From the NCBI GenBank assembly GCA_032622095.1, contig CP136067.1, forward strand, positions 58,257,899 through 58,321,898: a DNA stretch of 64,000 nucleotides. Reading direction: 5' to 3'. A program made the translations under genes and the position numbers. The DNA is from Siphonodentalium dalli (Eukaryota; Mollusca; Scaphopoda; Gadilida; Siphonodentaliidae). Shown here piece by piece: positions 32,997-44,900 of this stretch (positions within the stretch are counted from its first letter, which is position 1; the number at the start of each line of letters is the position of its first letter). The notes below the pieces were generated by a model. The model was not told the DNA's origin, ran no database searches, and saw nothing but the letters and a program-made list of their open reading frames with translations.

Positions 32997-33801
32997 CAGT
33001 CCTTTTAATTAGGAAAAATACCCCTAGGCAAAAAAAAGCCTAGGCAAAATTTTCGTCCTAGGCAAATTGCCTAGGCAGTTTTGAAAATGCTTTAAAATCA
33101 TGTTAGTTACATCGTGAGCAGGTGAATATCTTGAGGACACAGTCCACTACACACAGTACACAGCAAACTGCATACATTTATGATAATTGAATGTATAACT
33201 TGTCAATTTGTCTAACATATGATACTATGTTTGATTATTACATGCGTATTAAAATTTTATATACTTGAGTTGACTTGTATCATGATTCATCACACCCACA
33301 TGAACATAATCCCATTTAAGACATTTAATGCTTTCAGTGTTTTTATTTCTTGTAAATTATGTTCACATTTCTTTAATCTTTAATATTAAGGACAAAACTG
33401 ATGCCATTGTGAAAACATCCAGACGCTATCGTGAATCGAGATCGATAAATTCAGCGCCCAAAGAAAGTACAAACATGTACTACTAAAGGCGTGTACCGCC
33501 AAACATTCGGTCATTAGAAATGTATTATTAAACTGTGTACCGTTTTCGCCGATTCGTGCTATTGACGATCGGTGATTTTTTTCTATTTTTGCCGGTGGGT
33601 CAATAAAATGTTTAGGGTCGGTCGGGAAACCCAAACCAAAAGACTTTTTTTCTTTGGCCTGATAAGAAATGTCGACACTCACTTACAGTACCTCGAAAGT
33701 TGGAAACTTCTCCCTCGGCAAAAAAAATTCCGACGCAAAATCGTAATCTCCTCGGCTTGTCCTCGGCAGTGCCGAATGCCGAGGGCTAATTAAAAGTACT
33801 G
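32997..33801. mobile_element. 805-bp DNA element with 6-bp target duplication
   Basis: The ends CAGTCCTTTTAATTAG and CTAATTAAAAGTACTG are inverted with one mismatch. The six bases ACATTG occur on both sides (32991-32996 and 33802-33807). The left subterminal region has five CCTAGGC-type copies (33010-33080) and the right has CCTCGGC/GCCGAGG copies (33712-33785), as expected of transposase-binding arrays. The interior has no recognisable transposase. Superfamily not assigned: hAT would give 8 bp and CACTA 3 bp. Confidence 0.7.
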
Positions 33802-33849
33802 ACATTGTTCACCACAAGACTTCATCAAGACTTCATGCAATTAGTGTAA

Positions 33850-34300
33850 TTATTTAAAGCTACAGAAGGCATTTGTGGTGGGAACAGCTAAAAATCAATA
33901 CGCTGCTTGTCAAACTATTATCACCAAGAAGAACATGAAAAAATAGATCAACTAGCTGTTCTTATTTTCATTACCCCCCCCCCCCCCCCCCCCACTAAAC
34001 AAACGAATAAATAACTCTATTTAATGAAAATGAGGAGACAGCATTGATTGTAATCAGATACGAAGAGCTTGTTATTCCCTCATAAATTTGTTTTTAGCTG
34101 TACTGAGATCAATCTATGCTATTTGTGTTAGAATATAAATGACAGAAAATATTACTTGAATCATTTTACATAGATTTTCATGCAAATACCATAATTGTCA
34201 CCCCCAGTGACGAGATACAGCGTGTTGAAATTTTAATTTGTAAACACCTTACTGAAAAATGTCAGTAAACACCACTGTTTTTTCAAGATATTGTATTCTG
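33850..34300. other. Intronic repeat fragment with poly-C run
   Basis: 33850-33973 resembles 11560-11690 and ends in a 20-nt C run (33974-33993). The remainder is AT-rich. Confidence 0.45.
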
Positions 34301-34506
34301 CAGCTAAACAACGAAACAATAAATCAGTGATGAGGTACATTGATGGCTCCCATCTAGAGGTCACCCCGATGATCCATATGAAGTTTGGTGATGATCGGAT
34401 GAGGGATAGAGCCTGTAAGGTGAGCCAAAGGAAATTGTTAACGGATCGACGACGGACACCAACCCATGGTAATAGCTCAAACTTTACAAAGTAAAGTTGA
34501 GCTAAA
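34300..34506 (+). mobile_element. Solo 3' end of pearl/HINE-like family R1
   Basis: It contains one core unit (ATGGCTCCCATCTAGAGGTC, GATGATCCATATGAAGTTTG) and the family 3' end GACGACGGACACCAACCCAT, AATAGCTCAAACTTTACAAA, then TAAAGTTGAGCTA. It lies in the intron upstream of the exon at 32.8 kb, downstream of the exon at 34.9 kb. Confidence 0.65.
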
Positions 34507-34816
34507 AACTTATTTCAATGACATGTTTGTATTAGGCAATTAAAATAAAACATCTGTATTCTTAGGCAATTAGATCTCAATTTTATTTTGAGATGAGGGA
34601 GGGAGGCTATTTATATATTTTTTTCTCAAAATCTGGAATACATACTACAGGAGCAAAACAAAAATCACTTTTCTTGTTCAAATCCTATATTTCTAACAGA
34701 AATATTGAAAAACAATAGATGACAACTAAATAAAAAACATATCATTGACAAGGAAGGTGTCTGATAACACGCAATTTTCATTTATTTGACCTTAGTATAG
34801 AAGTAGCATAACTCAC

Positions 34817-34900
34817 CAATCGCATGATATTATTTAGCTCGTCTCTTTCAGTAGGAGGTCCCAGAAGTTCTGCTTTCCCAACTTTCCCACCTAAGACGTT
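34817..34900 (-). CDS. USH1C: Harmonin homologue, linker exon before PDZ3
   Basis: An 84-nt exon, phase 0 at both ends, with a TATTTCAG acceptor and a strong TTG|GTGAGT donor. It encodes NVLGGKVGKAELLGPPTERD and ELNNIMRL. This is the variable linker between coiled coil and PDZ3; I see no domain in it. It is accepted as coding because both splice sites are good, the phase fits both neighbours and the frame is fully open. Homology at protein level is weak here, as expected for a linker, so a computed gene model or RNA reads would be the best test. Confidence 0.8.
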
Positions 34901-34909
34901 CTGAAATAA

Positions 34910-36660
34910 ATGAAAGATGAAAATGAATCAGTAGCAGAACTAGATACCAACAGAACAAGAGCCAGACATAGTATAATACAATGTAAAGAATGCAGACTAA
35001 AGGCCGATCACTTTGGCAAGCATCATTGGACCGAATCCTGGAAAATAATGCCTGACCTGCTCAGATATGCCATGTTTATTTTAGGGTCCTGCGAATCTCA
35101 GATTTTGGTTTGAACCGAATAATTAATATTTTTGAACCAAATCGAATTCCGAATCTTGAATCGCTGGTCGTGGGACGAACTTGAACTATGAGAAATATAT
35201 GGCATGTTGGGCATGACGGCAGTGAATTATAAAACAAAAAGAACTTTCAGCCTCAGTGCACTAGTTTAATCTAGAGGGATGTTACTAGTTTATCATGATG
35301 GAAATTTTTTATTAAGAAATTACGACAAAGCAGTAACGAGTAATCATGTGACTTTTGAGAACATGGTGAACCTGGCATGGAAATAGGTCAAGAAGTAGGT
35401 CATCAGACCATGATGTATCACATTCGGCGAACTCTGTATTCCGTGCATTGCGATAAAAGGTAGAGAAGTTTAATATATAATGTGTGCACATGTGTTTTGC
35501 AACCCGCTTAAAAGTGTATCGTAGATTTCTGTCTATAACTGGCAACTTTATGACTCAGTATTTCCCCTCAAATATACATGTGACTTATACATCAGGAAGT
35601 CAATAAGATAGGGCTGAATTCTGGGCTACAACCATGCAGACAGGTGGGTGGGTTTTGGCAGTCGCTCCAACAAAGAGTGCATGACCTTTCACCTCAAAAC
35701 AAGTCAAAATGAATGAAAAGGTAATTTAAAATTAAAACATTAATAGGTATTCCCTATCCAATTAATAAAATAGTACCATTATAAGAATCCAACATTATGC
35801 CATCTCAGTCTGAGGAAGGGCTTTTGATTTGATACCATGTTGTATTTATCGGTACCATAAATACAACACTAAGAAAGTATGAATGAACCCGACACATGCT
35901 TGAACATGGCATAATTGTAGGCAGATAATTGCCACTGAGACTGAGTGTGACAATGTTGTTTTTGCCGACAGCAATAATCCCTTTGAAATCTGTTGAAATC
36001 CGCTTTATTGCTACTACTATATGCAAGTCATTGTATACTGTATACATTGGTTGAATGGTTGTCACTTCGAAATATAATGTAATCAGGACCCTGTTGATGA
36101 CCCCTTCTGGGTGGCAATACCATAAATTGCCTACAAACGAATATATGTTGAATCTCTTGACTGTTAGACGAGTTGTATGTTGTATTCTCTGAGCAACGAA
36201 AATAATATCCATGTAACTGTGAGAACAGTGATCAGTTTAAGTTCATCAAAAATTTTGAATCCCTTTCGAATCGAATCGATGCTGCATGGCAATTTTTAAG
36301 CACCACACAGCCCTAGTTTAGTTACCATCTGGAAACAATGTGAACATATGATGGACAGATGAACCATTTATATATTATGACCATTTTCGACTAATAAGAC
36401 AATTGCCATTAAATTAAATTGATAATACTATGATTGATTGTTCATAAGCTTCAATGCAGTCAGATATGAAACACAGCGTGGTGAGCCAATTCAGAAGCAA
36501 CAAGTGCACTGCACGTCCCATGCAAATGTGGCTTTTCACTGAGGTTTATTGAATTTCTAAGGGCCAAAACTTGAAACCAATTGGATATTGTAACCCATGC
36601 CGCGTCAAGAGTGTACTGAAAATCATATAAACATGATTTATAACAACAGAGAACAAAAGT
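34910..36660. other. Intronic DNA with a possible hAT-type relic
   Basis: The right end near 36260-36316 reads AATCGAATCGATGCTGCATG, ending CACACAGCCCTAG. The inverse, CTAGGGCTGTGTGG, resembles hAT termini, and 35130-35160 has related GAACCAAATCGAATTCC sequence. The left end does not match cleanly, so this is tentative. The 135-residue open frame at 35805-36212 (minus) looks like chance. Confidence 0.3.
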
Positions 36661-36679
36661 TGGCACAGAATGTATTTTT

Positions 36680-37112
36680 CACTCTAAGGGCCATAACTCT
36701 ATAAATGAGGGATATGGTATGTAGGGTGTGCCAAATAATTTAGTTCTGCAGATGGCCACTAGTGGCCATGTTTTTCAAATTAGGAAAAATATTATGACTC
36801 CCATCTAGTGGTCATCCCGAAGATCCATATGACGTTTAGTGACAATCAATGAGATATGTGGTCTGTAAGGGTGTGCCAAAGGATATAGTCATGCAAAGAG
36901 TAAAATCCAAGATGGCTGCCGGCACCATGTTTTTCATTGGAAATTGTTCAAATTAAAATTCAACTCCAGGGTGTGCCAATGGATTCAAATATGAAATCCA
37001 AGATGGCTGCTGGTGGCCATGTTTTTTAACAAATTTTGGAAAAAATTGATGGCTCTCATCTAGAGGTCACCCCGAAGCTCCATATGAAGTTTGGTGATGA
37101 TCATCAAGTTGA
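36680..37112 (+). mobile_element. Diverged R1-family fragment
   Basis: It has two or three core units (GATGGCCACTAGTGGCCATG, AAGATGGCTGCTGGTGGCCA, AGAGGTCACCCCGAAGCTCC) and ends CATCAAGTTGAGCTA. It lies in the harmonin intron between the exons at 37.6 and 34.9 kb. Confidence 0.6.
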
Positions 37113-37224
37113 GCTAAAAATAAATCGACTGAATCCATGTGGATAACCTTTCCTCCATGCTGGTTCATGAGCATACTAAAATTCTGACCTACATGTATGA
37201 TGAATGAGATAGAGAGCTCCAAGA

Positions 37225-37500
37225 TCCTATTTTTTTTACTTAATACTCATGGACGAGTAGTTAGTTCCCTTAGGAAATGTTCAAATAAATAGTTCAACAA
37301 ATGACCATTATTGAACTTATTATCTGAACATTTACCACCAATAACTATAAATCCTTCTGCATTTATCTTTTCGTCTATCTGTCATCTGATTTTATTACCT
37401 TAACATCTCTCCAAATGAATAATAGACCATTCCAATGTATACTTTTGTAACTGGGTGGGAGAATCCATTTAGTATAGAAGGGTTTACTTATGTAAATTTC
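37225..37500 (-). repeat. Repeat family F, uninterrupted copy
   Basis: Read on the minus strand, it runs from AAGTATACATTGGAATGG through CTATTATTCATTTGGAGAG to GGTAAATGTTCAGATAATAA and CTCGTCCATGAGTAT. The same sequence flanks element B on both sides (41130-41250 and 46473-46600), so this copy is a paralogous empty site. Another copy lies at 30550-30700, and fragments lie at 40640-40720 and 51612-51682. Confidence 0.65.
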
Positions 37501-37541
37501 CAGAGCAGTATGACTTACAGAACATTAGAAGAGTTACAAAC

Positions 37542-37622
37542 CTCACGACAACCATCTTCTGATGCGACATTCATAAGAGCAAAGAAAGAGTCCTGCACGG
37601 GAGTGCTGTCAGTGTTACCGCT
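37542..37622 (-). CDS. USH1C: Harmonin homologue, acidic linker exon
   Basis: An 81-nt exon, phase 0 at both ends, between a GTTTACAG acceptor and a GAG|GTTTGT donor. It encodes SGNTDSTPVQDSFFALMNVA and SEDGCRE. The segment is polar and acidic, with a short FFALM hydrophobic patch; no domain is recognised. It falls in the linker between the coiled coil and PDZ3, a region that in vertebrate harmonin is also acidic and poorly conserved. A dispersed repeat (family F) lies about 40 bp downstream of its donor. Confidence 0.78.
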
Positions 37623-37749
37623 CTGTAAACATACTCGATCATATGAAGAAGAGACTGAGAATCACACAAGCAATTTACGTAGGAAAGAACATACATTCAA
37701 CTGCGCTTGCACTTTTAAGCAAAGCACAGAAAGGTAATTATATGTGAAG

Positions 37750-38780
37750 TTAGCGAGAAAATCTATAATAATTTGAACATCCAGAAGCAAACTTTTATCA
37801 ATATGATACACATATATTGAGAAATTCTGAAGTGAGGTGCATTATGTCAATTGGTTGGAACAAATGTTAATATCTTGACTGTTCACATATGAAATAACCA
37901 TAGAGAAATCATTTTGGAATTGAATCCTGGTGAGAAATCTTATATGGGCAGAATAGGAATGCCATAAAGTTATTTCTATACAATCAAGCACTTTTTTCTT
38001 TATGTTTACGCATCACATAAAACTTGGAGAAAGATAACTCTGACAAACAACAGTCAGTTGAACAGTGCATTGCATGAATTACAAAGGAGGACCACAAAAG
38101 GTAATTTTTTAAACTAAAATCTGAAACAAGAATATAAGCAGTAATTTTAACAAACTAAACAACTCAATGAAGAATTCATGAACACAATAAACGGGGAATA
38201 ATTTTAAAAACTGCAGCACAGAAGGCTGGCAGGAGTAACATCATAACATTATAATCATGGATAACTCAAACAGACTAAAACTTGGTAAGCTATATAAATC
38301 AGGAAATATGCATTGGAGGATAACTCTGAAAATAGAGACTGTATGAATATCTGAGAACAAAGAGGATTTGTTTTAAAACAACTAACTAAAATTGCCACAG
38401 GCATGTCTAATGTCGTAGCAAACTGAAAAACTCAATTTAATTCGGACAGAGCTAAAAAAAAAAAAAAATACCATAAATTGTAAATGTTTTCAAAATTGAA
38501 GCACATATATAGGTTAGGAATAGTAACTCCACAAACTATAACAAACTGAAGAGCTCAATAAATATCACCATAAAAAAGGAATATTTTTAAAACTGAAGCA
38601 CAGAAGGCTTGATGAGTAATTCAACAATAGTATAATGGGGGATAACTCTAACATACTGAAAGTCATCCTGTAACGAGTGAGCCCAGTAATGGGGGTAACT
38701 ATGAAATCAAGAGTCTAAAGCTTTGATAAAATAACTCATAGGCACTAAAAAGGAGGGTATTCTAATGAACTATCAGTGGA
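37750..38780. other. Intronic DNA, no clear feature
   Basis: AT-rich sequence between exons, with loosely repeated phrases such as GATAACTC and AAACTGAAGCACAGAAGGC near 38210 and 38590. No element boundary seen. Confidence 0.4.
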
Positions 38781-38794
38781 ATGGATGTGTCTAC

Positions 38795-38944
38795 TTTTAT
38801 CTCCCTCATAATTTCAGACTTTTCTTGATTACGTCGTCGCAGCTTAGTCATCCAAAGACTTCCTTCTGCTTCCTTCTGTGAGTTCATCCGTGTTAGGAAT
38901 CGGTTCTCCATTTTCTGTCTTTTGAGCTTATCAGTCAGTTTCTC
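38795..38944 (-). CDS. USH1C: Harmonin homologue, basic coiled-coil exon
   Basis: A 150-nt exon of 50 codons, phase 0 at both ends. It starts EKLTDKLKRQKMENRFLTRM and ends KLRRRNQEKSEIMREIK, a highly charged stretch with Leu/Met spacing typical of a coiled coil. The acceptor (AAATTAAG|GAG) has a weak pyrimidine tract and the donor (AAA|GTAGAC) is not ideal, so the exact ends are less certain than for the other exons. Phase agrees with both neighbours, which supports it. It continues the coiled coil between PDZ2 and PDZ3 and probably takes part in dimerisation or folding back of the scaffold. Confidence 0.72.
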
Positions 38945-39566
38945 CTTAATTTATAGAGTACAATAAGAAAACAATTTGATTGTAAACCAGATAATGGTAA
39001 TATCATAAATTACCTCGCAGTAAGAGTTAATAGCCAGGTTCAGCCACATGTATGTGTAACTTGTAATTTGTGAAACTGTGGTATTGTTATGGATATGACC
39101 TTTGTGGGGAAAAGTCATGTGAATGAATGGTGCCAAAGCTACATGTTTTGAGATATCGGCCCAACTTATAGAAGAATGTGTAATAAATAATCCGGTGGTA
39201 ACGACATGTAACTCACAGTGCGACCGACGATATGCTTAATTGGCTTCAATCAAAACATACTATTTTCACATGGTCACATTCTATATTCACTGCCCGAACA
39301 GCATTGGCTTGTCACTAAAGAAGATCTTATCAGCAGATTGTATCATTCCTCTTTGCTACATTTTTGACAAATAACATCTAAACAGTTTAACGGCGTATGT
39401 GTAGGTGGAAATGGCCATGTAAGTCAGGTGACCTTCGTGTGCAATGGCAGCACAAGTTACAAGTATGTGTGGCTGAACCTGGCTATTAATTGATTAATGG
39501 ATGGCACAGTATTGTGTAGTTAAACACTTTCAAATACATATTTTGCTGTTAAATTGATCTTATGTC

Positions 39567-40089
39567 TGTCACCAGATATTACAGACATCAGTATAGTGAA
39601 CTGTAAATCATAGATTCCATGTTCTCATTAAAGGCAAATAATCCGTAACTTCAAATAATCCCTAACTACATACTCTGCTGTGCAGAGTATGTAGTTAGAG
39701 ATTATTCACACAATTTTTAATCTGACCAATGCACCTAGTCTGTAAACAAACACTCAGAGTCATACTGAGTCTATCGTAGTCTCCTCGAAGTCACATCGTG
39801 TTAAGTTAATCACTTCAATTGGACACTTTCATCTTGGGGCTACTAATAATGAGTTCAGATTGGTGCTACTGATGCGGAATCCCGCAGTTTGTTAAAGAGA
39901 AAGTCTGTGACAAGTAATCAGACCCACTATTAACATGTTGGTCTGTATATTTAACTTAGACTGCAATGGATCCAGCCCAGAAATAAAGGCATTTGAACCA
40001 AACTTTATGTTCCCAATTGATGTATATTATTTTTCAAGAATGGTAGACTGTATGGTATATTCTGGTCAATATCCACAGTATGCGATGAT
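39567..40089 (+). repeat. ~500-bp duplicated segment, copy 2
   Basis: The partner of 26209-26697 in the same orientation. This copy has an extra ~50 bp forming a small palindrome near 39652-39710 (CCCTAACTACATACTCTGC against GCAGAGTATGTAGTTAG). It is followed by the TA-flanked palindrome. Confidence 0.75.
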
Positions 40090-40160
40090 GATATATCAGA
40101 TAACTTATTCTGTTCAAAGGCTTTAAGGAGATATGTGTCGTGAATTGTAAATAGAAAATA

Positions 40161-40370
40161 CAGTAGTGCCCTAAATAATCGACTCCTTAACCACAGCAGA
40201 ATTATGGGTAATTTTTCAGGATTTAGTCGGAAATATGGCTTGTTGACATTCATTGGAAAGCTCTCACCGAGAGCTTTCCAATTAATGGCAACAAGCCATA
40301 TTTCCAACTAAATCCTGAAAAATTACCCATAATTCTGTGGTTAAGGAGTCAATTATTTAGGGCATTACTG
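40161..40370. mobile_element. TA-flanked palindromic MITE, 210 bp
   Basis: A nearly perfect palindrome: CAGTAGTGCCCTAAATAATC...ATTATTTAGGGCATTACTG, with TA on each side (40159-40160 and 40371-40372) and the turn at GAAAGCTCTC/GAGAGCTTTC. The CAGT terminus with TA target fits Tc1/mariner-type MITEs. It lies 37 bp downstream of the donor of the coiled-coil exon at 40.4 kb. Confidence 0.8.
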
Positions 40371-40406
40371 TATTTCTTCTATTTATGGAATTAACTTGGA
40401 ACAAAC

Positions 40407-40522
40407 CTGTTTTTTTCTCAGGTCAGCATCCAGGAGATCCTTCCGTCGCCTCTCTTCTAACTCTCTCGTATAACTCTTAGCTTCCTCTTTTAGCACTGTT
40501 TGAATCTCTGACAGCTCCTCAC
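40407..40522 (-). CDS. USH1C: Harmonin homologue, coiled-coil exon
   Basis: A 116-nt exon. Its first two bases GT complete a Gly codon whose first base ends the exon at 51.7 kb, and it leaves in phase 0 at CAG|GTTTGT. It encodes EELSEIQTVLKEEAKSYTRE followed by LEERRRKDLLDADLRKKQ. The heptad-like run of Glu/Lys/Arg with regular Leu is a coiled coil, matching the Glu/Arg/Gln-rich region that follows PDZ2 in harmonin. A 210-bp TA-flanked palindrome lies just 37 bp downstream of its donor, inside the next intron. Confidence 0.83.
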
Positions 40523-40539
40523 CTTAATAAAAGATACAT

Positions 40540-41250
40540 TTAGGGTTTTACCTAGTAGGATTAAAACATGTAGCCACAATCGTTTTGTATAATGCATTAT
40601 ATAACTTGAAACAATATGAGATGACCCGCTTGTAACATTCACACCCCTTATAATTGTTAATGTTTTCTATACTAAATGGATTCTCCCATTCAGTTATGAA
40701 GGTTACACTGGTGTAAATGTTTTCCATAGGCCTCAGTGCTAACGTTTTAGCGCATAGTGTTGGCAATATAAATGTTGGGTCCAAAATTTTCTTTAAATCT
40801 GAAAAATTGACATTTTGGGAAACTTTTTACACAAAAAAATCATGTCTGTCTAGCAGGGAATTCGCCTTTAAATCTTATGTTTTCGTAACTAGTGTCAGAA
40901 TCGCATAAAAAAATACAGTCATATTTTAGACCACACCAAAAAATTCAAACTCCACTACAAAGGGTTAATTCCTGTGCCAATGCTTATTTTACCTATGGGA
41001 AATCATAGGGAAGAGGTGTGATGATTTTTTTATGTGAAAAGCACACAAGGCTATTGACCAATCAGGGCCCAGTGTCTATTTTATTCTCTCCTATATATTC
41101 CTCCCGCATCCGCCAGATGTCGCTCGGAACCTTATTTACACCAGTGTAACCTGAAAGTATATACTGGAATGCCTATTATTCATTTGGAGAGGTGTTCAGG
41201 AAAAATGATCAGACGACAGTATAACGAAAAGATAATACAAGATCAGAAAT
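40540..41250. repeat. Family F sequence left of element B
   Basis: GGTTACACTGGTGTAAATG near 40699 is inverted at 41133-41150 (TTTACACCAGTGTAACC). From 41150 the sequence is the left half of family F (AAGTATATACTGGAATGCC, CTATTATTCATTTGGAG) and is interrupted at 41251 by element B. No exon seen. Confidence 0.5.
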
Positions 41251-41580
41251 ACAATATTTTCCTAAATAAGTAAAATATATATCTCCTAGAAGTATCTTGC
41301 CCACTGAACTATATGGTATATTATCCCAAGTAGGAGGGGTTAACTCTCCGAGTTGAAAAAAAAGAACAGTACGAAATTCTATGGTACATATCCTCTGTCA
41401 TGTTCATGACACATGTAATCACGTGATTTCTGACACGTAGTGAAGTATTCGCCATATTTTTATCCCCAGTAGGACATTCCTCGTGAGCGGGGTGGGTGGA
41501 AACCCTGGGAGGGAGCTCAGCGTTCAGTGGGCAAGATACTTCTAGGAGATATATATTTTACTTAATTAGGAAAATATTGT
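41251..41580. mobile_element. Element B, head hairpin unit
   Basis: A 330-bp foldback with perfect ends ACAATATTTT and AAAATATTGT. The arms share TAAGTAAAATATATATCTCC and TAGAAGTATCTTGCCCACTG (inverted at about 41523-41580). The interior includes GTAGGAGGGGTTAACTC and TCACGTGATTTCTGACACGT, both repeated in inverse at the right end of B. It abuts the body with no spacer. Confidence 0.8.
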
Positions 41581-41940
41581 ATCTCCGTCAAAGGTATCTT
41601 GCCCACTGAACTAAATGGTAAAGAATAGAATTTTCTAACAGGTGGAGGCCACGAGGAAACAAAAACACCGCTATGCATCTGAATCAAAGAACTGGATTGA
41701 CCTGATAACCTACAATATATACACATGCACAATAGGACCATAAGCCAATGTAATATTCCATCCTAAAACTAATACCTGTCAGCAAGCTCAAACGAACAAA
41801 AAGTGGCCACTTAAGAGTTTAAGACCCCTGCAAGTAAAGTAAATAGCTTCAGAAGACATGGAGACGGATACGACATTCGCATCGGAACTTAGGGCTAATA
41901 ATGTATCAGCCGAGTACTTGCCGGGAAAGGTCCGGGTAAC

Positions 41941-41981
<41 letters not shown>

Positions 41982-44900
41982 AAAGGGGAGAAGCATCCAT
42001 GTTCTAAGGAAATGGAAATAGAAAAATACCCGTTGACAAGAAATCCCCAGCCGGGTATTATAAACCCAGGGATGGCTAAATACTAATAACGCACCTAACA
42101 GGCTAACCCAGGCAGCAAAAGCCGCAAGTTATAAAGAAGACCCCCCTTAAAAACAATAGAACCAACCCCCGAACCAAATCTTGAGTGGGTTGGGCCGTGT
42201 CCCAGTACACGATGAGAGCCCGATGAAAAACCAGCTGCAAGCTCCCAAGAAAGGGCCCGACACCAACTACTTGGAGACATGCCATTGTCGATAAGGAGGA
42301 GGTATTATTGACCAATAGTCTGACCGGGAAGCGGATGTGTATTACACAGACATACGTTGCAAGGCTCAGGCCGTATGAAGAACAGGGCTCAGAATTGGAG
42401 TTTCACAGCAGAAAACTTAGTTTGAAGCCTGGAGTTCGAGATATGACCGACTAAGATGCAATAAGCCATGTCATTTTCCCCTGATGACGTTCCCAAATGT
42501 GGAAATGCCCACCAACACAGTTAAACCCAACTGACCAATCACAGGCTACTGAATCCATGACAGAAAGGCAGCCAGGAACCGAAATTCCAATGTCGTTAAG
42601 GTGGAAATCCACAAAAACAAAAATTGGACTAATGATGCATCAGGATTGTGGCACAAGCCCAAAACCAGCGGAAACCGACGGCAGGTATGTAATGAAAAGC
42701 AGACCAAGGGCCACCGCGCCCCAACTGTTCGAGCTCTGCTGACTGGTCCCCGACGAGTCGATGGCGCAAGATATCCCTTCTGGTAAGGATGGGGTGCCCC
42801 TCCAATGGGACCCTGTTCCGGAGACAACCATCGCCCGAAGTGCGAATCGAGAGGGCGGATCATATGATCTGGCACCCGACACCCAATGCTAATGAATCTC
42901 GCACGAGGAGAAGCATCTGGCAAGAATTTTCATCCGGCTTTATGAAGTGTGCCCAACACGATTCATATGCTGCCCCATAGGTGCAACATTATCCTGCATT
43001 GGCAATCGCTGAGGTCAGCAAAGGACCTGGCTTAGTACATTAAATGAGCACTAGGCGAATCAAGCACTATCAGGGAAAACAAAACCATTATGTACCGACA
43101 ACAGAGCCCATAAGAAGAATGACGTATTTAGACGCAAAGGCCGATATCACAGAAGCCATTTCGTTCTTCTTTTCCACGCTGCTAATACGCCGTGTTGCCC
43201 ATTAAGCCCAAGTGGGGCTTGCTGAACTAGACCTCATGTCAACAGTGTTCTGAAATTGAGCATATGTCGAACCATGGATAATGGACTCATCTATGTATGA
43301 CTGGACAACAAAAGTGAAATCCATGTTGAGTTAGAACTGAAAGCAACCTGAAGACAAAAGATATGTCATTCGTATCTATTACGGAAACACAGCGAGGTCG
43401 GAGATAAAGCATGTATGCTTGTTTATCTCTGATTCTTGCGTCCCAAATCAAGATGTAAATATTTACCCTTTCGAGCACCCGAACCAGTCCAGAACACGTC
43501 TTAAAAGTCAGGAAAATGTAAGGGCGAGAGTCATATACTAATCTAGTGATATGAATGACTGTAGACATTCTCCAGCAAAGCCCGTGACCATGAAAGAGCT
43601 GGATGGAACATGGAAAGAAGCAACAACTTATAAAGCAAGAAGTTGAACACATCCCAACACGAGAACAGTAAAATGGTTGAATACCTCTCAGGATGGTCGA
43701 ACCCAGGTCGCCAAGTGTGCAGTCCGATGGCATAACCACCCAGCTCTGACGACGTTAGGCAGGGTACAAATTGACCGGCATCACAGGGCAAGTTGCTACC
43801 CAAATGCTAACAAAAGCCATGCAACTTGGATCCTATTTCCTCATTTGACTGTCCCAGGGTATGCCAACCGTCGTCCCGAGTATCCGACTTGGAGTCCCTG
43901 TCGATAGTCCAGAAAGCCCACCAAATGCGGCCAATGGGTTCGATGGGTAGCCCCAACCCGCGACCTGTTTGGTGGGACTATCATCCTGAGTGCTAATTAC
44001 GCCAATGAAGGGAACACTATACATCGACAAGTGACAGTGTCCTGGTCGTAAAGGTTTCTATCTCTTCCTTGGAACCCTCGAAACAAGGGAAAGCACTCTG
44101 ATGTTCTGTTAAATTGTAAATGATTGTAGAACAATGCTATCAAATCATGTCAATCTGAGGTTATTTGCTAATCAAAATTCGACATTAATTTTCTTCCTGC
44201 GCTTGGCTGCATCAGAGAACACTGAACAACTAACTGAGCTCCCTCGTAAGCGCATGTAAAGGTGACCCGAAAGGAATGTCGAAAGCCCTTTCACCTCGTG
44301 CTGGAGCAGCAGCTCGACTGATCCCGATATCCAACCGACCGAACTGGCGATGGGAGGTTAGTAGGTACCAGTTCCCAAGCAAGCTTCCTGCTATAATGGC
44401 GTCAGGGAATAAGATCTTTTGTTTTCATTTAAAATCAAACCCGAAGTTACTGGCAGCTGTTGGCCAGAACGCGGCCAGTAACCTGTCTGCCAAGCCTCCG
44501 GAAGTGGTGGCTTATAATAAGGAGGAAACAAGCCTGTGAACTGTGATCCCATTCCAAGTCCAGCTGGGGCAGAAGGCATGGAGGATAAACTTTCAGGTGC
44601 CAAATAATAGCGTAAATGTAATAATTTGAGAAAATGTCTCCTAATTTGAATTGAGACAAAGTAAAAATGGCCATTCGACTAGTAATTTTAGCCCAAATTT
44701 CCACACACTATGATCATAAGGCACCGGAGAGCATGGTCAGGGACCACTGAGGGTGTATCCCCCAGCCGCGCTGACCCCGAGATGACGACTTGTAGCGATG
44801 GACGGCGTGTGTCGAGTGTTAGTAGAGCTCAGTGGTCACAGCCGTCCGGGGCACGTCAACCGCCAACGGTCGACCCGAGGAAGCAGATTGACATCCCGTT

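Noticed and set aside
35805-36212. 135-residue minus-strand frame in a harmonin intron
   Set aside because: No splice sites link it in phase to the neighbouring harmonin exons and no family is recognised; likely chance.
43287-43739. 150-residue minus-strand frame, the longest in the window
   Set aside because: It lies inside element B, with composition like translated non-coding DNA. No domain recognised and no counterpart in A, C or D.
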